NCBI GenBank assembly: GCA_021732785.1
Contig: JAKFUG010000023.1
Span: 1-64,000 of the forward strand
Direction of reading: 5' to 3'
Source: Planctomycetaceae bacterium
GTDB taxonomy: Bacteria; Planctomycetota; Planctomycetia; Planctomycetales; Planctomycetaceae
Length of the DNA: 64,000 nucleotides
This document shows positions 1-8,244 of the stretch, in pieces (position 1 is the stretch's first letter; each line of letters starts with the position of its first letter). The position numbers were made by a program, and so were the translations under genes. Under the pieces are notes generated by a model. The model saw only the letters and a list, made by a program, of their open reading frames with translations. It had not been told where the DNA came from and ran no database searches.

Positions 1-1
1 C

Positions 2-1180
2 GTCCACAAGCGGGACTTGGCAGCCCACTTCCGCGCGACGACTACCGCCAGAGAAAAATTCCCGCAGTTGGACGAGATCGCGAAACTCCGGGCCGAAGAA
101 CCGCAGTTCGTCAACACGATGGTCGTGGCGGAAGAGCCAAAACCGCGCGAGACGTTTGTCATGATCCGGGGCGATTTTCTCCGCACGGGAGCCGTGGTGA
201 AACCGGATGTCCCTGCGGTTCTGCCACCATTGAAGACGGAGAACGACCACGCCAGCCGCATGGATTTCGCGCGGTGGCTGGTGTCGCGCGACAACCCCCT
301 CACCGCGCGGGTTTTTGTGAACCGGGTCTGGCAGCGCTACTTCGGCCACGGGTTGGTCGAAACCGAAAACGACTTCGGCAAGCAGGGGGACCGGCCCACG
401 CATCCCGAGTTGCTCGACTGGCTCGCCGACGAGTTCATGCGGACCGGCTGGGACACGAAGCAATTGCATCGACTGATTATCACATCGGAGACGTATCGTC
501 AGGCGTCGGTTCATCGCGATGACCTTGATGAAGTCGACCCGCTGAACAAGCTGCTCGGGCGACAGAACCGATTGCGGATCGATGCGGAATCGATCCGCGA
601 TGCGGCTCTGGAAGTGAGCGGGCTCCTCGCGGACGAACTCGGTGGTGCCCCCGTCACCCCGCCGCAACCCGACGGCGTGTTCGACTTCACACAGGACAAA
701 AAGCCGTGGAAAGACGCCGAGGGAGCAAGCCGGTACCGCCGGGCGCTCTACACGCAACTGCTCCGCAGCAGCCTCTATCCCGGCCTGACGGTGTTCGACT
801 TCCCCGACCCGAACGTAAGCTGCACTCGCCGGAATCGATCGAACACACCGCTGCAGGCGCTGACGCTCGCCAACGATAAAACCTTCACCGAGTTCGCGCG
901 GGGTTTGGGAGAGCGGTTGCTCACGACCGCCGAAAGTGACGCTGAACGCATCACGAACGCCGTGCAGACGTGCCTGTCACGTTCACCAAGTTCTATCGAA
1001 CGCGAACGCTTGCTCGCGTTCCTGCAACAACAACGCTATGCCTACGCTGCCGATGAATCCGCCGCGCAGGAATTGCTGGGCCGCAAGGATCTGAGCGGCC
1101 CAACATTAACCGAATCCGCCGCATGGACGGCGCTGGCCCGGGCGCTGTTGAATCTCGATGAGTTCATCACGCGGGAATAA
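2..1180 (+). CDS. DUF1553 (PSD1) protein, C-terminal part; 5' end outside the window
   Basis: The frame is open from base 2 and ends at TAA 1178-1180, so only the C-terminal part (about 392 residues) is present. It contains a canonical DUF1553 domain: RWLVSRDNPLTARVFVNRVW, then HPELLDWLADEFMRTGW and SETYRQAS. Full-length planctomycete relatives normally carry an N-terminal CxxCH cytochrome domain and DUF1549, which would lie upstream. These exported proteins are typically encoded beside DUF1501 genes; here the DUF1501 partner follows at 1902 with an Uma2 gene between. The biochemical role of the family is not established. The family call is secure; function is unknown. Confidence 0.9.
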   Translation, partial: VHKRDLAAHFRATTTAREKFPQLDEIAKLRAEEPQFVNTMVVAEEPKPRETFVMIRGDFLRTGAVVKPDVPAVLPPLKTENDHASRMDFARWLVSRDNPLTARVFVNRVWQRYFGHGLVETENDFGKQGDRPTHPELLDWLADEFMRTGWDTKQLHRLIITSETYRQASVHRDDLDEVDPLNKLLGRQNRLRIDAESIRDAALEVSGLLADELGGAPVTPPQPDGVFDFTQDKKPWKDAEGASRYRRALYTQLLRSSLYPGLTVFDFPDPNVSCTRRNRSNTPLQALTLANDKTFTEFARGLGERLLTTAESDAERITNAVQTCLSRSPSSIERERLLAFLQQQRYAYAADESAAQELLGRKDLSGPTLTESAAWTALARALLNLDEFITRE

Positions 1181-1242
1181 TAGCCGGAAAGATTACAATC
1201 ACCCCTTGGGTTTAGCGGAATCCCCAGCAGGCCTACTTGATT

Positions 1243-1905
1243 ATGTCAACCGTCCCTCATCCGCTGCTGATCGAAGTGGTTCCCGAGAGGATTCCCTTCC
1301 CGCGCTACGTCGGACCCGCCGACAACGGCCAGTTAATGACGCCGGAAGAGTTTGACGCGATCGAGGAGTACGACGAACTTTATCTGTACGAATTGATCGA
1401 AGGCGTGTTGATTGTCAGCGAGCTGACAGAACCGTCCGAAGCAGACCCGAACGATGAATTGGGTTACTTGTTGCGGTCCTTCGCCGAGACGCATCCGGGC
1501 ATCTTCGACAGAACACTTTATGGGCAATACATCCGCATAACGCGTAGTCGTCGCCGGGCAGATCGCGTGGTTTGGATTGGGTTGGGCCGGGTTCCGAGGT
1601 TAAAGTGTGACGTGCCGGCCATCGCCGTCGATTTCGTCTCTGCCCGCAAACAAAGCTGGCAGCGCGATTACGCCCACAAGCGCGAAGAGTACCTTGCCGC
1701 CGGGGTGAAAGAGTATTGGCTGTTCGACCGGTTCCAACGACAACTCTCGGTATTTCAATCCACCGATGCGGGGATCACCACCACCGTCATCCCCTCCGGT
1801 GGAACCTACACCTCGCCGCTGCTGCCGGGGTTTGAGTTGCCGATCGATCGCCTGCTGAAGTGCGCGGATGACTGGATCGCAATGGAATCGGAGGATGGGC
1901 CGTGA
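1243..1905 (+). CDS. Uma2 family (DUF820) putative endonuclease
   Basis: A 220-residue protein from ATG 1243; an in-frame TTG at 1237 is less likely. The C-terminal half shows the Uma2 pattern: AIAVDFVS, then HKREEYLAAGVKEYWLFD and a beta-rich end. Uma2 proteins have a PD-(D/E)XK nuclease-like fold and are numerous in cyanobacteria and planctomycetes, but their substrates are unknown. The usual VEVLS acidic strand reads VDFVS here, a conservative Glu-to-Asp change at a likely catalytic position, while the Lys of HKREEY is kept. It sits between a DUF1553 gene and its DUF1501 partner, splitting a normally adjacent pair. Its stop overlaps the next start, so the two are probably co-translated. 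Confidence 0.85.
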   Translation: MSTVPHPLLIEVVPERIPFPRYVGPADNGQLMTPEEFDAIEEYDELYLYELIEGVLIVSELTEPSEADPNDELGYLLRSFAETHPGIFDRTLYGQYIRITRSRRRADRVVWIGLGRVPRLKCDVPAIAVDFVSARKQSWQRDYAHKREEYLAAGVKEYWLFDRFQRQLSVFQSTDAGITTTVIPSGGTYTSPLLPGFELPIDRLLKCADDWIAMESEDGP

Positions 1906-3407
1906 TGAGTCTTCCAAGGTCCTTGTACGGGAACCAGCACCCCGGCTGCTCCGAAGCAGCCGGGGTGCTTCCCTCGTCGACAAACACGTTCTTGCGCGAC
2001 ATCACCCGGCGGCATTTCTTTCAGGATTGCCGCGTTGGTGTCGGGGCGATGGCGCTCGCGTCGCTGATGCAACCGTCGGTGAAGGCAAACGAAGCACCGG
2101 GGTTTGTGACGGACAGTCGCGGGCTGCATCATGCGCCGAAGGCGAAGGCTGTCATTTTCATGTTCATGGCGGGGGGGCCGAGTCCGCTCGAACTGTTCGA
2201 TGACAAGCCGAAGCTCCGCGAACTGCACGGGCAGGTGATCCCCGAGTCCTACGTGGCGGGCAAGCGGTTTGCGTTCATCAAGCGCGATGCCAAGCTCCTG
2301 GGGTCGGTCCGCAAGTTCGCGAAGCACGGGCAATGCGGGGCGGAAGTCAGCGAACTACTGCCGCATTTCTCGCAGATTGTCGATGATGTCTGCATCGTGA
2401 AATCGATGGCGACCGATGTCTTCAACCACGGCCCGGCGAAGCTCTTCGTCAACACCGGGTCGCCGCAATTCATGGGGCGGCCGTCGATGGGGGCATGGGT
2501 CACTTACGGCATCGGCACCGAAGCGGACGATCTACCCGGCTTCGTCGTCCTGCAATCGGGTCCCCGGGGTCCACGCGGCGGCGCTCCACTATGGGCGAGC
2601 GGCTTTCTGCCGACGAATTACCAGGGGGTGCCGTTGCGGTCGGGGAAGGAACCGATCCTCAATCTGTCGAATCCGCCGGGGATCAATGCCGACCGGCAGC
2701 GTGAGTTCATCGGCGCGGTGAACGATCTCAATGCGTTGCATCTCGGCGAACAGCACGACCCGGAAATCGCCACGCGGATTGCCCAGTACGAAATGGCGTA
2801 CCGCATGCAGACCAGTGCCCCGGAACTGATGGACCTCTCCGGCGAAACGCAGGCCACGCTCGATCTGTACGGGGCGACGCCCGGCAAACCGTCGTTCGCG
2901 AACAACTGCCTGCTCGCCCGGCGGCTCGTCGAACGGGGCTCCCGCTTCGTGCAGCTCTATCACACCGACTGGGACCATCACGGCAACCCCGGCACCGAAC
3001 TGGGCAAGTCGCTCGATGACCGCTGCAAGGAAGTCGACCAGGCCAGCGCGGCGCTCGTCGCGGACCTCAAACAGCGCGGCATGCTGGATGAAACCATCGT
3101 CGTCTGGGGCGGCGAATTCGGCCGCACGCCGCAGGGCGAACCGCGCGATCTGATGGGCCGCGATCATCACATTGAAGCCTACACCATGTGGATGGCCGGC
3201 GGCGGTTTCAAAGCCGGAGCCACCATCGGCGAGACCGACGAGATCGGTTATTACACGGTGAAGGACAAGGTTCACGTCCACGATCTACAAGCGACGATTC
3301 TGCACCAACTCGGCATCGACCATCTGCAACTCGTCTACAAGTTCCAGGGCCGCAATTACCGTTTGACCGACGTGCATGGAGAAGTCGCAACGAAGTTACT
3401 CGCCTGA
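1902..3407 (+). CDS. DUF1501 domain protein (twin-arginine exported)
   Basis: About 500 residues. It has a twin-arginine signal (ITRRHFFQDC followed by a hydrophobic stretch), the MFMAGGPSPLELFD opening of DUF1501, and the C-terminal GEFGRTPQGEPRD and GRDHH motifs of this alkaline-phosphatase/sulfatase-fold family. Start choice is uncertain. GTG 1902 has GGAGG at 1890-1894 with 7-base spacing and overlaps the Uma2 stop, so coupled translation is plausible. That start puts about 35 residues, including a perfect hairpin (1937-1968), before the RR motif. A TTG at 1992 would give a normal Tat leader. It forms a set with the DUF1553 gene at the window start. Catalytic activity is unproven. Confidence 0.9.
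   Translation: MMSLPRSLYGNQHPGCSEAAGVLPSSTNTFLRDITRRHFFQDCRVGVGAMALASLMQPSVKANEAPGFVTDSRGLHHAPKAKAVIFMFMAGGPSPLELFDDKPKLRELHGQVIPESYVAGKRFAFIKRDAKLLGSVRKFAKHGQCGAEVSELLPHFSQIVDDVCIVKSMATDVFNHGPAKLFVNTGSPQFMGRPSMGAWVTYGIGTEADDLPGFVVLQSGPRGPRGGAPLWASGFLPTNYQGVPLRSGKEPILNLSNPPGINADRQREFIGAVNDLNALHLGEQHDPEIATRIAQYEMAYRMQTSAPELMDLSGETQATLDLYGATPGKPSFANNCLLARRLVERGSRFVQLYHTDWDHHGNPGTELGKSLDDRCKEVDQASAALVADLKQRGMLDETIVVWGGEFGRTPQGEPRDLMGRDHHIEAYTMWMAGGGFKAGATIGETDEIGYYTVKDKVHVHDLQATILHQLGIDHLQLVYKFQGRNYRLTDVHGEVATKLLA
1937..1968. repeat. Perfect 13-bp hairpin near the 5' end of the DUF1501 gene
   Basis: GCACCCCGGCTGC (1937-1949) pairs exactly with GCAGCCGGGGTGC (1956-1968) around a TCCGAA loop. It resembles the intergenic hairpins elsewhere in the window, so it may be a mobile palindromic element or a transcription hairpin captured in the reading frame. 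If the GTG at 1902 is used it is translated as part of an extended leader. Confidence 0.8.
3363..3407 (+). repeat. First copy of a 45-bp duplicated DUF1501 3' end
   Basis: The last 15 codons (including stop) of the DUF1501 gene, encoding LTDVHGEVATKLLA. The core GACGTGCATGGAGAAGTC recurs at 4219-4236 after the HNH gene, giving a direct repeat 850 bp apart. Confidence 0.85.
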
Positions 3408-3554
3408 CGCTTGCGCTTCGCAGGATACCAGAGGTTGCGCCGCAGGGTTTGTGTCGAGCCGCCAAAACTGTAGTCTTCTGCTACCGTTCAACCGCACTTC
3501 GGTAGTCGAATGCCTGTTCTGCCAAGGAACAGCGTCAGACTCCACGAGCACAAC

Positions 3555-4151
3555 ATGCCAGCCCCAAAGCCTTCCCTCTCAGACATCGAGCGCGGGATTT
3601 CACGCTATGAGCGAGGAGATAGGCCATGGAGGCAGACATTGAATCGAGTAGATTGGTTCATTGTCCATAATGAGCAGCTTTACCCTCTAAAGTACACATT
3701 CGCCTTGGCCACGGATGTTCCGGTTGCGGACTACACAACCGACCAGATGAAGGCGGCGATGAGCCACTTGAATCTGACTTACCATAGCCTGAAGGCACAT
3801 CTCGATAACATTCAGGACTTTGACGCACAGGTTAAGCGGTCTTTGGCCGACGATGCTGGCAGAGCGAGTAGGCTTGCCACGGCTAGCACTATTCCAAAAC
3901 TGACATATACCTTTCATCTCACTTTTCAACGGAACCCAGACGTTGTTGCGGAAGTCCTTCTGCGGGCCAATGGGCATTGTGAGTGCTGCAAGGCCCGATC
4001 ACCATTTCTCAGGGACTCTGATGGCTCCCCTTACCTCGAAGTTCACCATGTGATATTCCTAGCCGAGGGAGGGAATGACACCGTCGCTAACGCAGAAGCA
4101 CTTTGCCCCAACTGTCACAGGCGCAAGCATCATGGACGCAACTCGCAGTAA
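3555..4151 (+). CDS. HNH endonuclease domain protein
   Basis: 198 residues from ATG 3555; an in-frame ATG at 3510 would add 15 residues of no recognisable character. The C-terminal third is an HNH module: CECC, then LEVHHVIFLAEGGNDT with the catalytic His pair, NAEALCPNCHRRKHHG with the second Cys pair and final histidines. The N-terminal two thirds is not recognised. Such stand-alone HNH proteins often belong to defence or mobile DNA, but nothing here shows a partner. Base composition is visibly richer in A+T than the neighbours, and the gene is bracketed by the duplicated DUF1501 tail (3363-3407 and 4213-4257), suggesting later insertion. Confidence 0.85.
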   Translation: MPAPKPSLSDIERGISRYERGDRPWRQTLNRVDWFIVHNEQLYPLKYTFALATDVPVADYTTDQMKAAMSHLNLTYHSLKAHLDNIQDFDAQVKRSLADDAGRASRLATASTIPKLTYTFHLTFQRNPDVVAEVLLRANGHCECCKARSPFLRDSDGSPYLEVHHVIFLAEGGNDTVANAEALCPNCHRRKHHGRNSQ

Positions 4152-4212
4152 CAAGCCTCCCGGGTGCCCCGGATTGAACTCAGATACCACCGAATGACTG
4201 AGCCACCCGCGG

Positions 4213-4257
4213 CTGACGGACGTGCATGGAGAAGTCACAATCAAGTTGTTGACGTAG
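4213..4257 (+). repeat. Second copy of the DUF1501 3' end (gene remnant)
   Basis: Fifteen codons reading LTDVHGEVTIKLLT plus TAG, matching the DUF1501 C-terminus at 3363-3407 in length and frame, with 18 identical bases in the core. There is no upstream reading frame or start attached. It is a scar of a duplication or of a lost second DUF1501 gene, lying just outside the HNH gene. Confidence 0.8.
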
Positions 4258-4351
4258 CCGGTCCCGCAGCAGCGGAGTAGACTGAAGCGTTCCCAATGCC
4301 TCTGATCGACTTGACTTTCACGACGCACTCCTTCGGCCGAACGGAACAGAG

Positions 4352-6577
4352 ATGGCGCGATTCTCCTGTTTCCTCGTTCTCTGTTTCTGCCCCGTCACCA
4401 TGTGGTCGGCGGAAGTCGATTTTGAACGGGAAGTGGTCCCCCTCTTCATTCGCCGGTGTCTGGAATGCCACGACGAAGCCAATGCGTCCGGCGGGTTCGT
4501 CCTTTCCTCGGCGGAACACATCCTCAAAGGGGGGGAAAGCGGAGCCGCCATTCACGCCGGGAAACCGACGGAAAGTTTGCTGTTGACCCGTGTCCTTGCC
4601 GGAGAAATGCCGCCGCCGCGACAGGGCATCGCCCGCCCGTTACCGGCCGATGAAGTGGACGTGCTGAAACGCTGGATTGAGCAGGGCGCGAAATGGCCCG
4701 CCGATCGCAAGCTCGATCTGTACGAAATGACGACGGACGTCCGCGCCGGGCGCAACTGGTGGTCATTACAGCCGGTCAAACGCCCCCCGGTGCCGACGGT
4801 GGCGCGGGCCGATTGGCAGACGAATCCCATCGATGCGTTTGTCCTGGCCAAACTCAACGAACAGGGACTGACCCCCGCACCGGAGGCCGATCGCCGCACG
4901 CTCATCCGCCGGGTGTATGAGGACGTCATCGGTTTACCGCCGACGCGTGAAGAGATCGATGCGTTCGTCGCCGACGAATCACCGCAGGCGTGGGAGACCG
5001 TCGTCAATCGCCTGCTGGCATCGCGGCACTTCGGCGAGCGGTGGGCCCGCTACTGGCTGGATGTCGTCCGGTTTGCGGAGACGAGTGGTTACGAGCGAGA
5101 TCAAACCAAACCCTTCGCCTGGAAATATCGCGACTGGGTTGTCAACGCGATCAACGACGACATGCCGCACGATCGGTTCATTGTCGAACAACTCGCGGGT
5201 GATGAAATTCCCGAACGTTCTGTGAACTCGGTCATCGCGACCGGATTTCTGCGGTTTGGCACCTGGAACGATGAACCGAATGACCCCGCGGATTATCAGT
5301 ACGACCGCCTCGAAGATCTGGTCCATACGACATCGACTGCGTTTCTAGGACTCACCGTGAAATGTGCGCGGTGTCACGATCATAAGTTCGATCCGATTCC
5401 GCAGATCGATTACTATCGGATGGGGTCGGCGTTCTGGGCCGGTCCGATTGGTGCCCGCGACCGGGCCTTGCTGGGCGGTCCTTCGGCGGACGAATTGGGC
5501 GTCCCCGATGTGCTCGGCTGGACTGATCTCGGCAAGAACTCCGCGCCGTTGCACCTGCTGAAGAAAGGGGACCGTCATCGTCCGCAGCAAGTCATCGAAC
5601 CGGCGGCCCTGACCATTGTTCCCGAGAAATTCCGCACATTTGCAACTCCGCCGGAAAGTGCCAAAACCACCGGTCGCCGGTTGCAACTCGCGGAATGGAT
5701 TGCCAGCCGCGATAACCCTGTGGTGAGCCGGGTCGCGGTGAATCGCCTGTGGCAACATCATTTCGGTGCCGGGCTGAGCCGGTCTCCGGACAACTTCGGT
5801 TTCCATGCCGACCCGCCTTCGCATCCCGAACTGCTGGAATGGCTCGCCGATGAATTCATGAAGAACGGCTGGCGTTCAAAACCGTTGCATTGGCTGGTGC
5901 TGACGTCGCGGACTTATCGCCAATCTTCACTACATCCTCTGCAAGAGACTTATAACGTCAAGGACTCTGCGAATCGGGTCCTTTGGCACGCCAATCGTCG
6001 CCGGCTGGATGCGGAAGGCTTGCGGGATGCGTTGCTCGCCGTGTCCGGTGAACTCGATCTGCGGGCGGGTGGACCGAGCTTTCTGCCATCCATCACGCCG
6101 GAAGCATTGGAAGGTCTCTCCCGCAAGGCGGCGGCGTGGCAAGCGTCGCCATGGGAAGAGCAACGTCGTCGCAGTCTGTATATGTTTTCGCAGCGGAGTT
6201 TGCTGTCGCCCTTCATGACCGTGTTCGATTTCGGTGACACCAATCTCCCGTGTGGTCAGCGGGATGTGACGATCGTGGCTCCGCAAGCCCTGGCGTTGTT
6301 GAACGATGAATTCGCTCACGGCCGGAGCGCGGCATTGGCGGATCGCGTGGTGAAAACCGCAGGCGACGACCGGGATCGCCAGATCCAAACCGCGTGGAGT
6401 TTCGCCTACGGCCGTGATCCGGATGCCGCCGAAATGACCGCGGCCCGGCAGCATCTGAAGCATCAGCGCGAGCGTTTCGCCGCAGCCCCGTCTGCGGGAA
6501 GTACGCCGGAGTTGCTCGCCTTGGCTTCGCTGTGTCATGTGCTGTTGAATGCGAACGAATTTTTGTACGTCGATTAA
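4352..6577 (+). CDS. PSCyt1-DUF1549-DUF1553 multidomain protein
   Basis: 741 residues. A hydrophobic leader (1-20) is followed by a planctomycete cytochrome c domain with CLECH at 36-40, DUF1549 at about 155-350 containing GLPPTREEI, HFGERWARYWLD and a second haem-type motif CARCH at 338-342, then DUF1553 at about 455-715 (EWIASRDNPVVSRVAVNRLW). The linker between the two DUFs is short for the family. Exported, probably periplasmic and covalently haem-bearing. The downstream DUF1501 gene (6748) is its usual partner. Members have been proposed to act in polymer or sulfated-glycan breakdown because of the sulfatase-like partner, but this is unproven. Confidence 0.95.
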   Translation: MARFSCFLVLCFCPVTMWSAEVDFEREVVPLFIRRCLECHDEANASGGFVLSSAEHILKGGESGAAIHAGKPTESLLLTRVLAGEMPPPRQGIARPLPADEVDVLKRWIEQGAKWPADRKLDLYEMTTDVRAGRNWWSLQPVKRPPVPTVARADWQTNPIDAFVLAKLNEQGLTPAPEADRRTLIRRVYEDVIGLPPTREEIDAFVADESPQAWETVVNRLLASRHFGERWARYWLDVVRFAETSGYERDQTKPFAWKYRDWVVNAINDDMPHDRFIVEQLAGDEIPERSVNSVIATGFLRFGTWNDEPNDPADYQYDRLEDLVHTTSTAFLGLTVKCARCHDHKFDPIPQIDYYRMGSAFWAGPIGARDRALLGGPSADELGVPDVLGWTDLGKNSAPLHLLKKGDRHRPQQVIEPAALTIVPEKFRTFATPPESAKTTGRRLQLAEWIASRDNPVVSRVAVNRLWQHHFGAGLSRSPDNFGFHADPPSHPELLEWLADEFMKNGWRSKPLHWLVLTSRTYRQSSLHPLQETYNVKDSANRVLWHANRRRLDAEGLRDALLAVSGELDLRAGGPSFLPSITPEALEGLSRKAAAWQASPWEEQRRRSLYMFSQRSLLSPFMTVFDFGDTNLPCGQRDVTIVAPQALALLNDEFAHGRSAALADRVVKTAGDDRDRQIQTAWSFAYGRDPDAAEMTAARQHLKHQRERFAAAPSAGSTPELLALASLCHVLLNANEFLYVD

Positions 6578-6581
6578 CGAG

Positions 6582-6728
6582 AAGTTCCAATCTCCGAATT
6601 CCAAGCTCCAAACAAGGGCCAAATTCCAAGTTTCAAACGCAGAGAAAGAGGACTGCTGTTCCGTTTTCGTTTGGAATGTGCCTGCTGGAACTTGTTTGGA
6701 ATTTAGTCTTTGGAATTTGGAATTTCCT
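6582..6728. repeat. Imperfect inverted-repeat element, TTCCAA/TTGGAA type
   Basis: The left arm (6582-6638) is a run of TTCCAA/CTCCAAAC phrases and the right arm (6693-6728) is rich in TTTGGAATTT, its approximate reverse complement. It fills the gap between the DUF1553 and DUF1501 genes. It could form a long imperfect hairpin in the message. Confidence 0.7.
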
Positions 6729-6747
6729 GCCCCACGAGACCACACTC

Positions 6748-8208
6748 ATGACCAACCAGCACTCTATCTATCCTTGCGGAACGACGCGGCGCGAATGCCT
6801 GTGGGACATGGGGGCCGGGTTTGCCGGACTTGCGCTCACGGCGCTGTTGGAGCGGGATGGGTTTTTCTCGCGACATGTCGATGCGGCATCAACTCTTCGA
6901 TCGCCGCTGGCGGCACGGGCTCCCGAGTCCGCAGTGAAAGCCAAGTCGTGCATTTTCCTGATGATGAACGGTGCTCCGAGTCAGGTGGATACGTTCGATT
7001 ACAAACCCGAGTTGGAGAAATATGCCGGGAAACCGCTGCCGGAAGGGAAGAGTTACATCAACTCCGGCGGGCGGAAAGTCGGCTTCCTCACCCCGTCGTG
7101 GCGGCCGTTTCGTCCGGGCGGCGAGAGCGGGTTGATGATCTCCGATTACTTTCCGAATGTACGCAAACATGCGGATAAGCTCGCGGTCATTAATTCCTGT
7201 CACACCGACAGCCACGCCCACGGCTCGGCACTCGTCGCCATGAACACCGGCAAGACGTTCATTGGCCGGCCGTCGCTGGGAGCATGGTGCGTTTACGGGT
7301 TAGGGACCGAGAATCAGAACCTTCCGGGCTATGTGGTCATTCTCGACAAGCGCGGCGGACCGATCAGCGGGCAGCCGAACTGGTCGGCGGGGTTCATGCC
7401 GGGCAGCTATCAGGGGACGTTGTTCCGCCCGGTAGGCGATCCGATCCTGAATCTCCGCGGGCCGGGTCATGTCAGTCCGTCGGTCCAGCGCGAACAACTC
7501 GATCTGCTCGCACAGCTCAATGCGAAACATTTGGCATCCCGTCCCGGGGGCGAAGAATTGGCATCGCGCGCGGAGTCTTATGAACTCGCGTTTCGCATGC
7601 AGTCGGAAACGCCCGATGCGGTGAACTTATCGCAGGAAACGGCGCTGACACAAGCCGCGTATGGAATCGGACAGAATCCCACCGATGAGTTCGGCCGCAA
7701 CTGTTTAGTCGCCCGACGATTGGTGGAGCGGGGCGTCCGCTTTGTGCAGTTGTACTCCGGCGGCGGGCATCTCGAAGAGACGTGGGACGCGCACGAGAGC
7801 ATCGAGAAGAACCATGGGCGACACGGTGCGGAAGTCGATCAACCGATCGCGGCGCTTCTTGCCGATCTCGAACAGCGCGGATTGCTCGATTCCACACTGG
7901 TGGTATGGGGCGGCGAGTTCGGCCGCATGCCGTTCAGCGAAGGGCCCGGTGCGCCAGGGCGGAATCACAATCCGTACGGGTTTTCGATGTGGTTCGCGGG
8001 CGGCGGAGTCAAAGGGGGCTTGCGTTACGGTGCCACCGACGACTTCGGTTTTGAAGCGGTGAGCAATCGTGTGCATCTGCATGACTTGCACGCCACGATT
8101 CTGCACCTGATGGGCCTCGATCACGAACGGCTGACGTATTTTCACCAAGGACGCGATGAAAGCCTGACGGACGTCGGCGGGCAGATCGTGACGGACATCA
8201 TTGCATGA
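6748..8208 (+). CDS. DUF1501 domain protein (Tat exported), partner of the gene at 4352
   Basis: 486 residues from ATG 6748; the open frame extends 72 codons upstream but only through the inverted-repeat element. The leader contains TTRRECLWDMGAGFAGLAL, a twin-arginine signal. DUF1501 hallmarks follow: FLMMNGAPSQVDTFDYKP, GRPSLGAWCVYGLGTEN, VVWGGEFGRMP and GRNHNPYG near the C-terminus. The fold is alkaline-phosphatase/sulfatase-like by family. It ends 37 bp from the convergent cheR gene, with a bidirectional hairpin between. It probably acts with the haem-bearing DUF1549/1553 protein encoded just upstream. Confidence 0.93.
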   Translation: MTNQHSIYPCGTTRRECLWDMGAGFAGLALTALLERDGFFSRHVDAASTLRSPLAARAPESAVKAKSCIFLMMNGAPSQVDTFDYKPELEKYAGKPLPEGKSYINSGGRKVGFLTPSWRPFRPGGESGLMISDYFPNVRKHADKLAVINSCHTDSHAHGSALVAMNTGKTFIGRPSLGAWCVYGLGTENQNLPGYVVILDKRGGPISGQPNWSAGFMPGSYQGTLFRPVGDPILNLRGPGHVSPSVQREQLDLLAQLNAKHLASRPGGEELASRAESYELAFRMQSETPDAVNLSQETALTQAAYGIGQNPTDEFGRNCLVARRLVERGVRFVQLYSGGGHLEETWDAHESIEKNHGRHGAEVDQPIAALLADLEQRGLLDSTLVVWGGEFGRMPFSEGPGAPGRNHNPYGFSMWFAGGGVKGGLRYGATDDFGFEAVSNRVHLHDLHATILHLMGLDHERLTYFHQGRDESLTDVGGQIVTDIIA

Positions 8209-8210
8209 GG

Positions 8211-8243
8211 AAGAGACCCAGGGATCGGAATCCCTGGGCTTCT
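8211..8243. terminator. Bidirectional terminator-like hairpin, CCCAGG family copy 1
   Basis: CCCAGGGAT (8217-8225) pairs with ATCCCTGGG (8230-8238) around CGGA. It lies between the convergent DUF1501 and cheR genes. On the minus strand it reads AGAAGCCCAGGGATTCCGAT followed by the second arm, nearly identical to the copy at 18496. Confidence 0.75.
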
Positions 8244-8244
8244 G

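Noticed and set aside
6532-6747. Extended N-terminus of the second DUF1501 protein
   Set aside because: The extra 72 codons are the translated inverted-repeat element; ATG 6748 gives a normal Tat leader.
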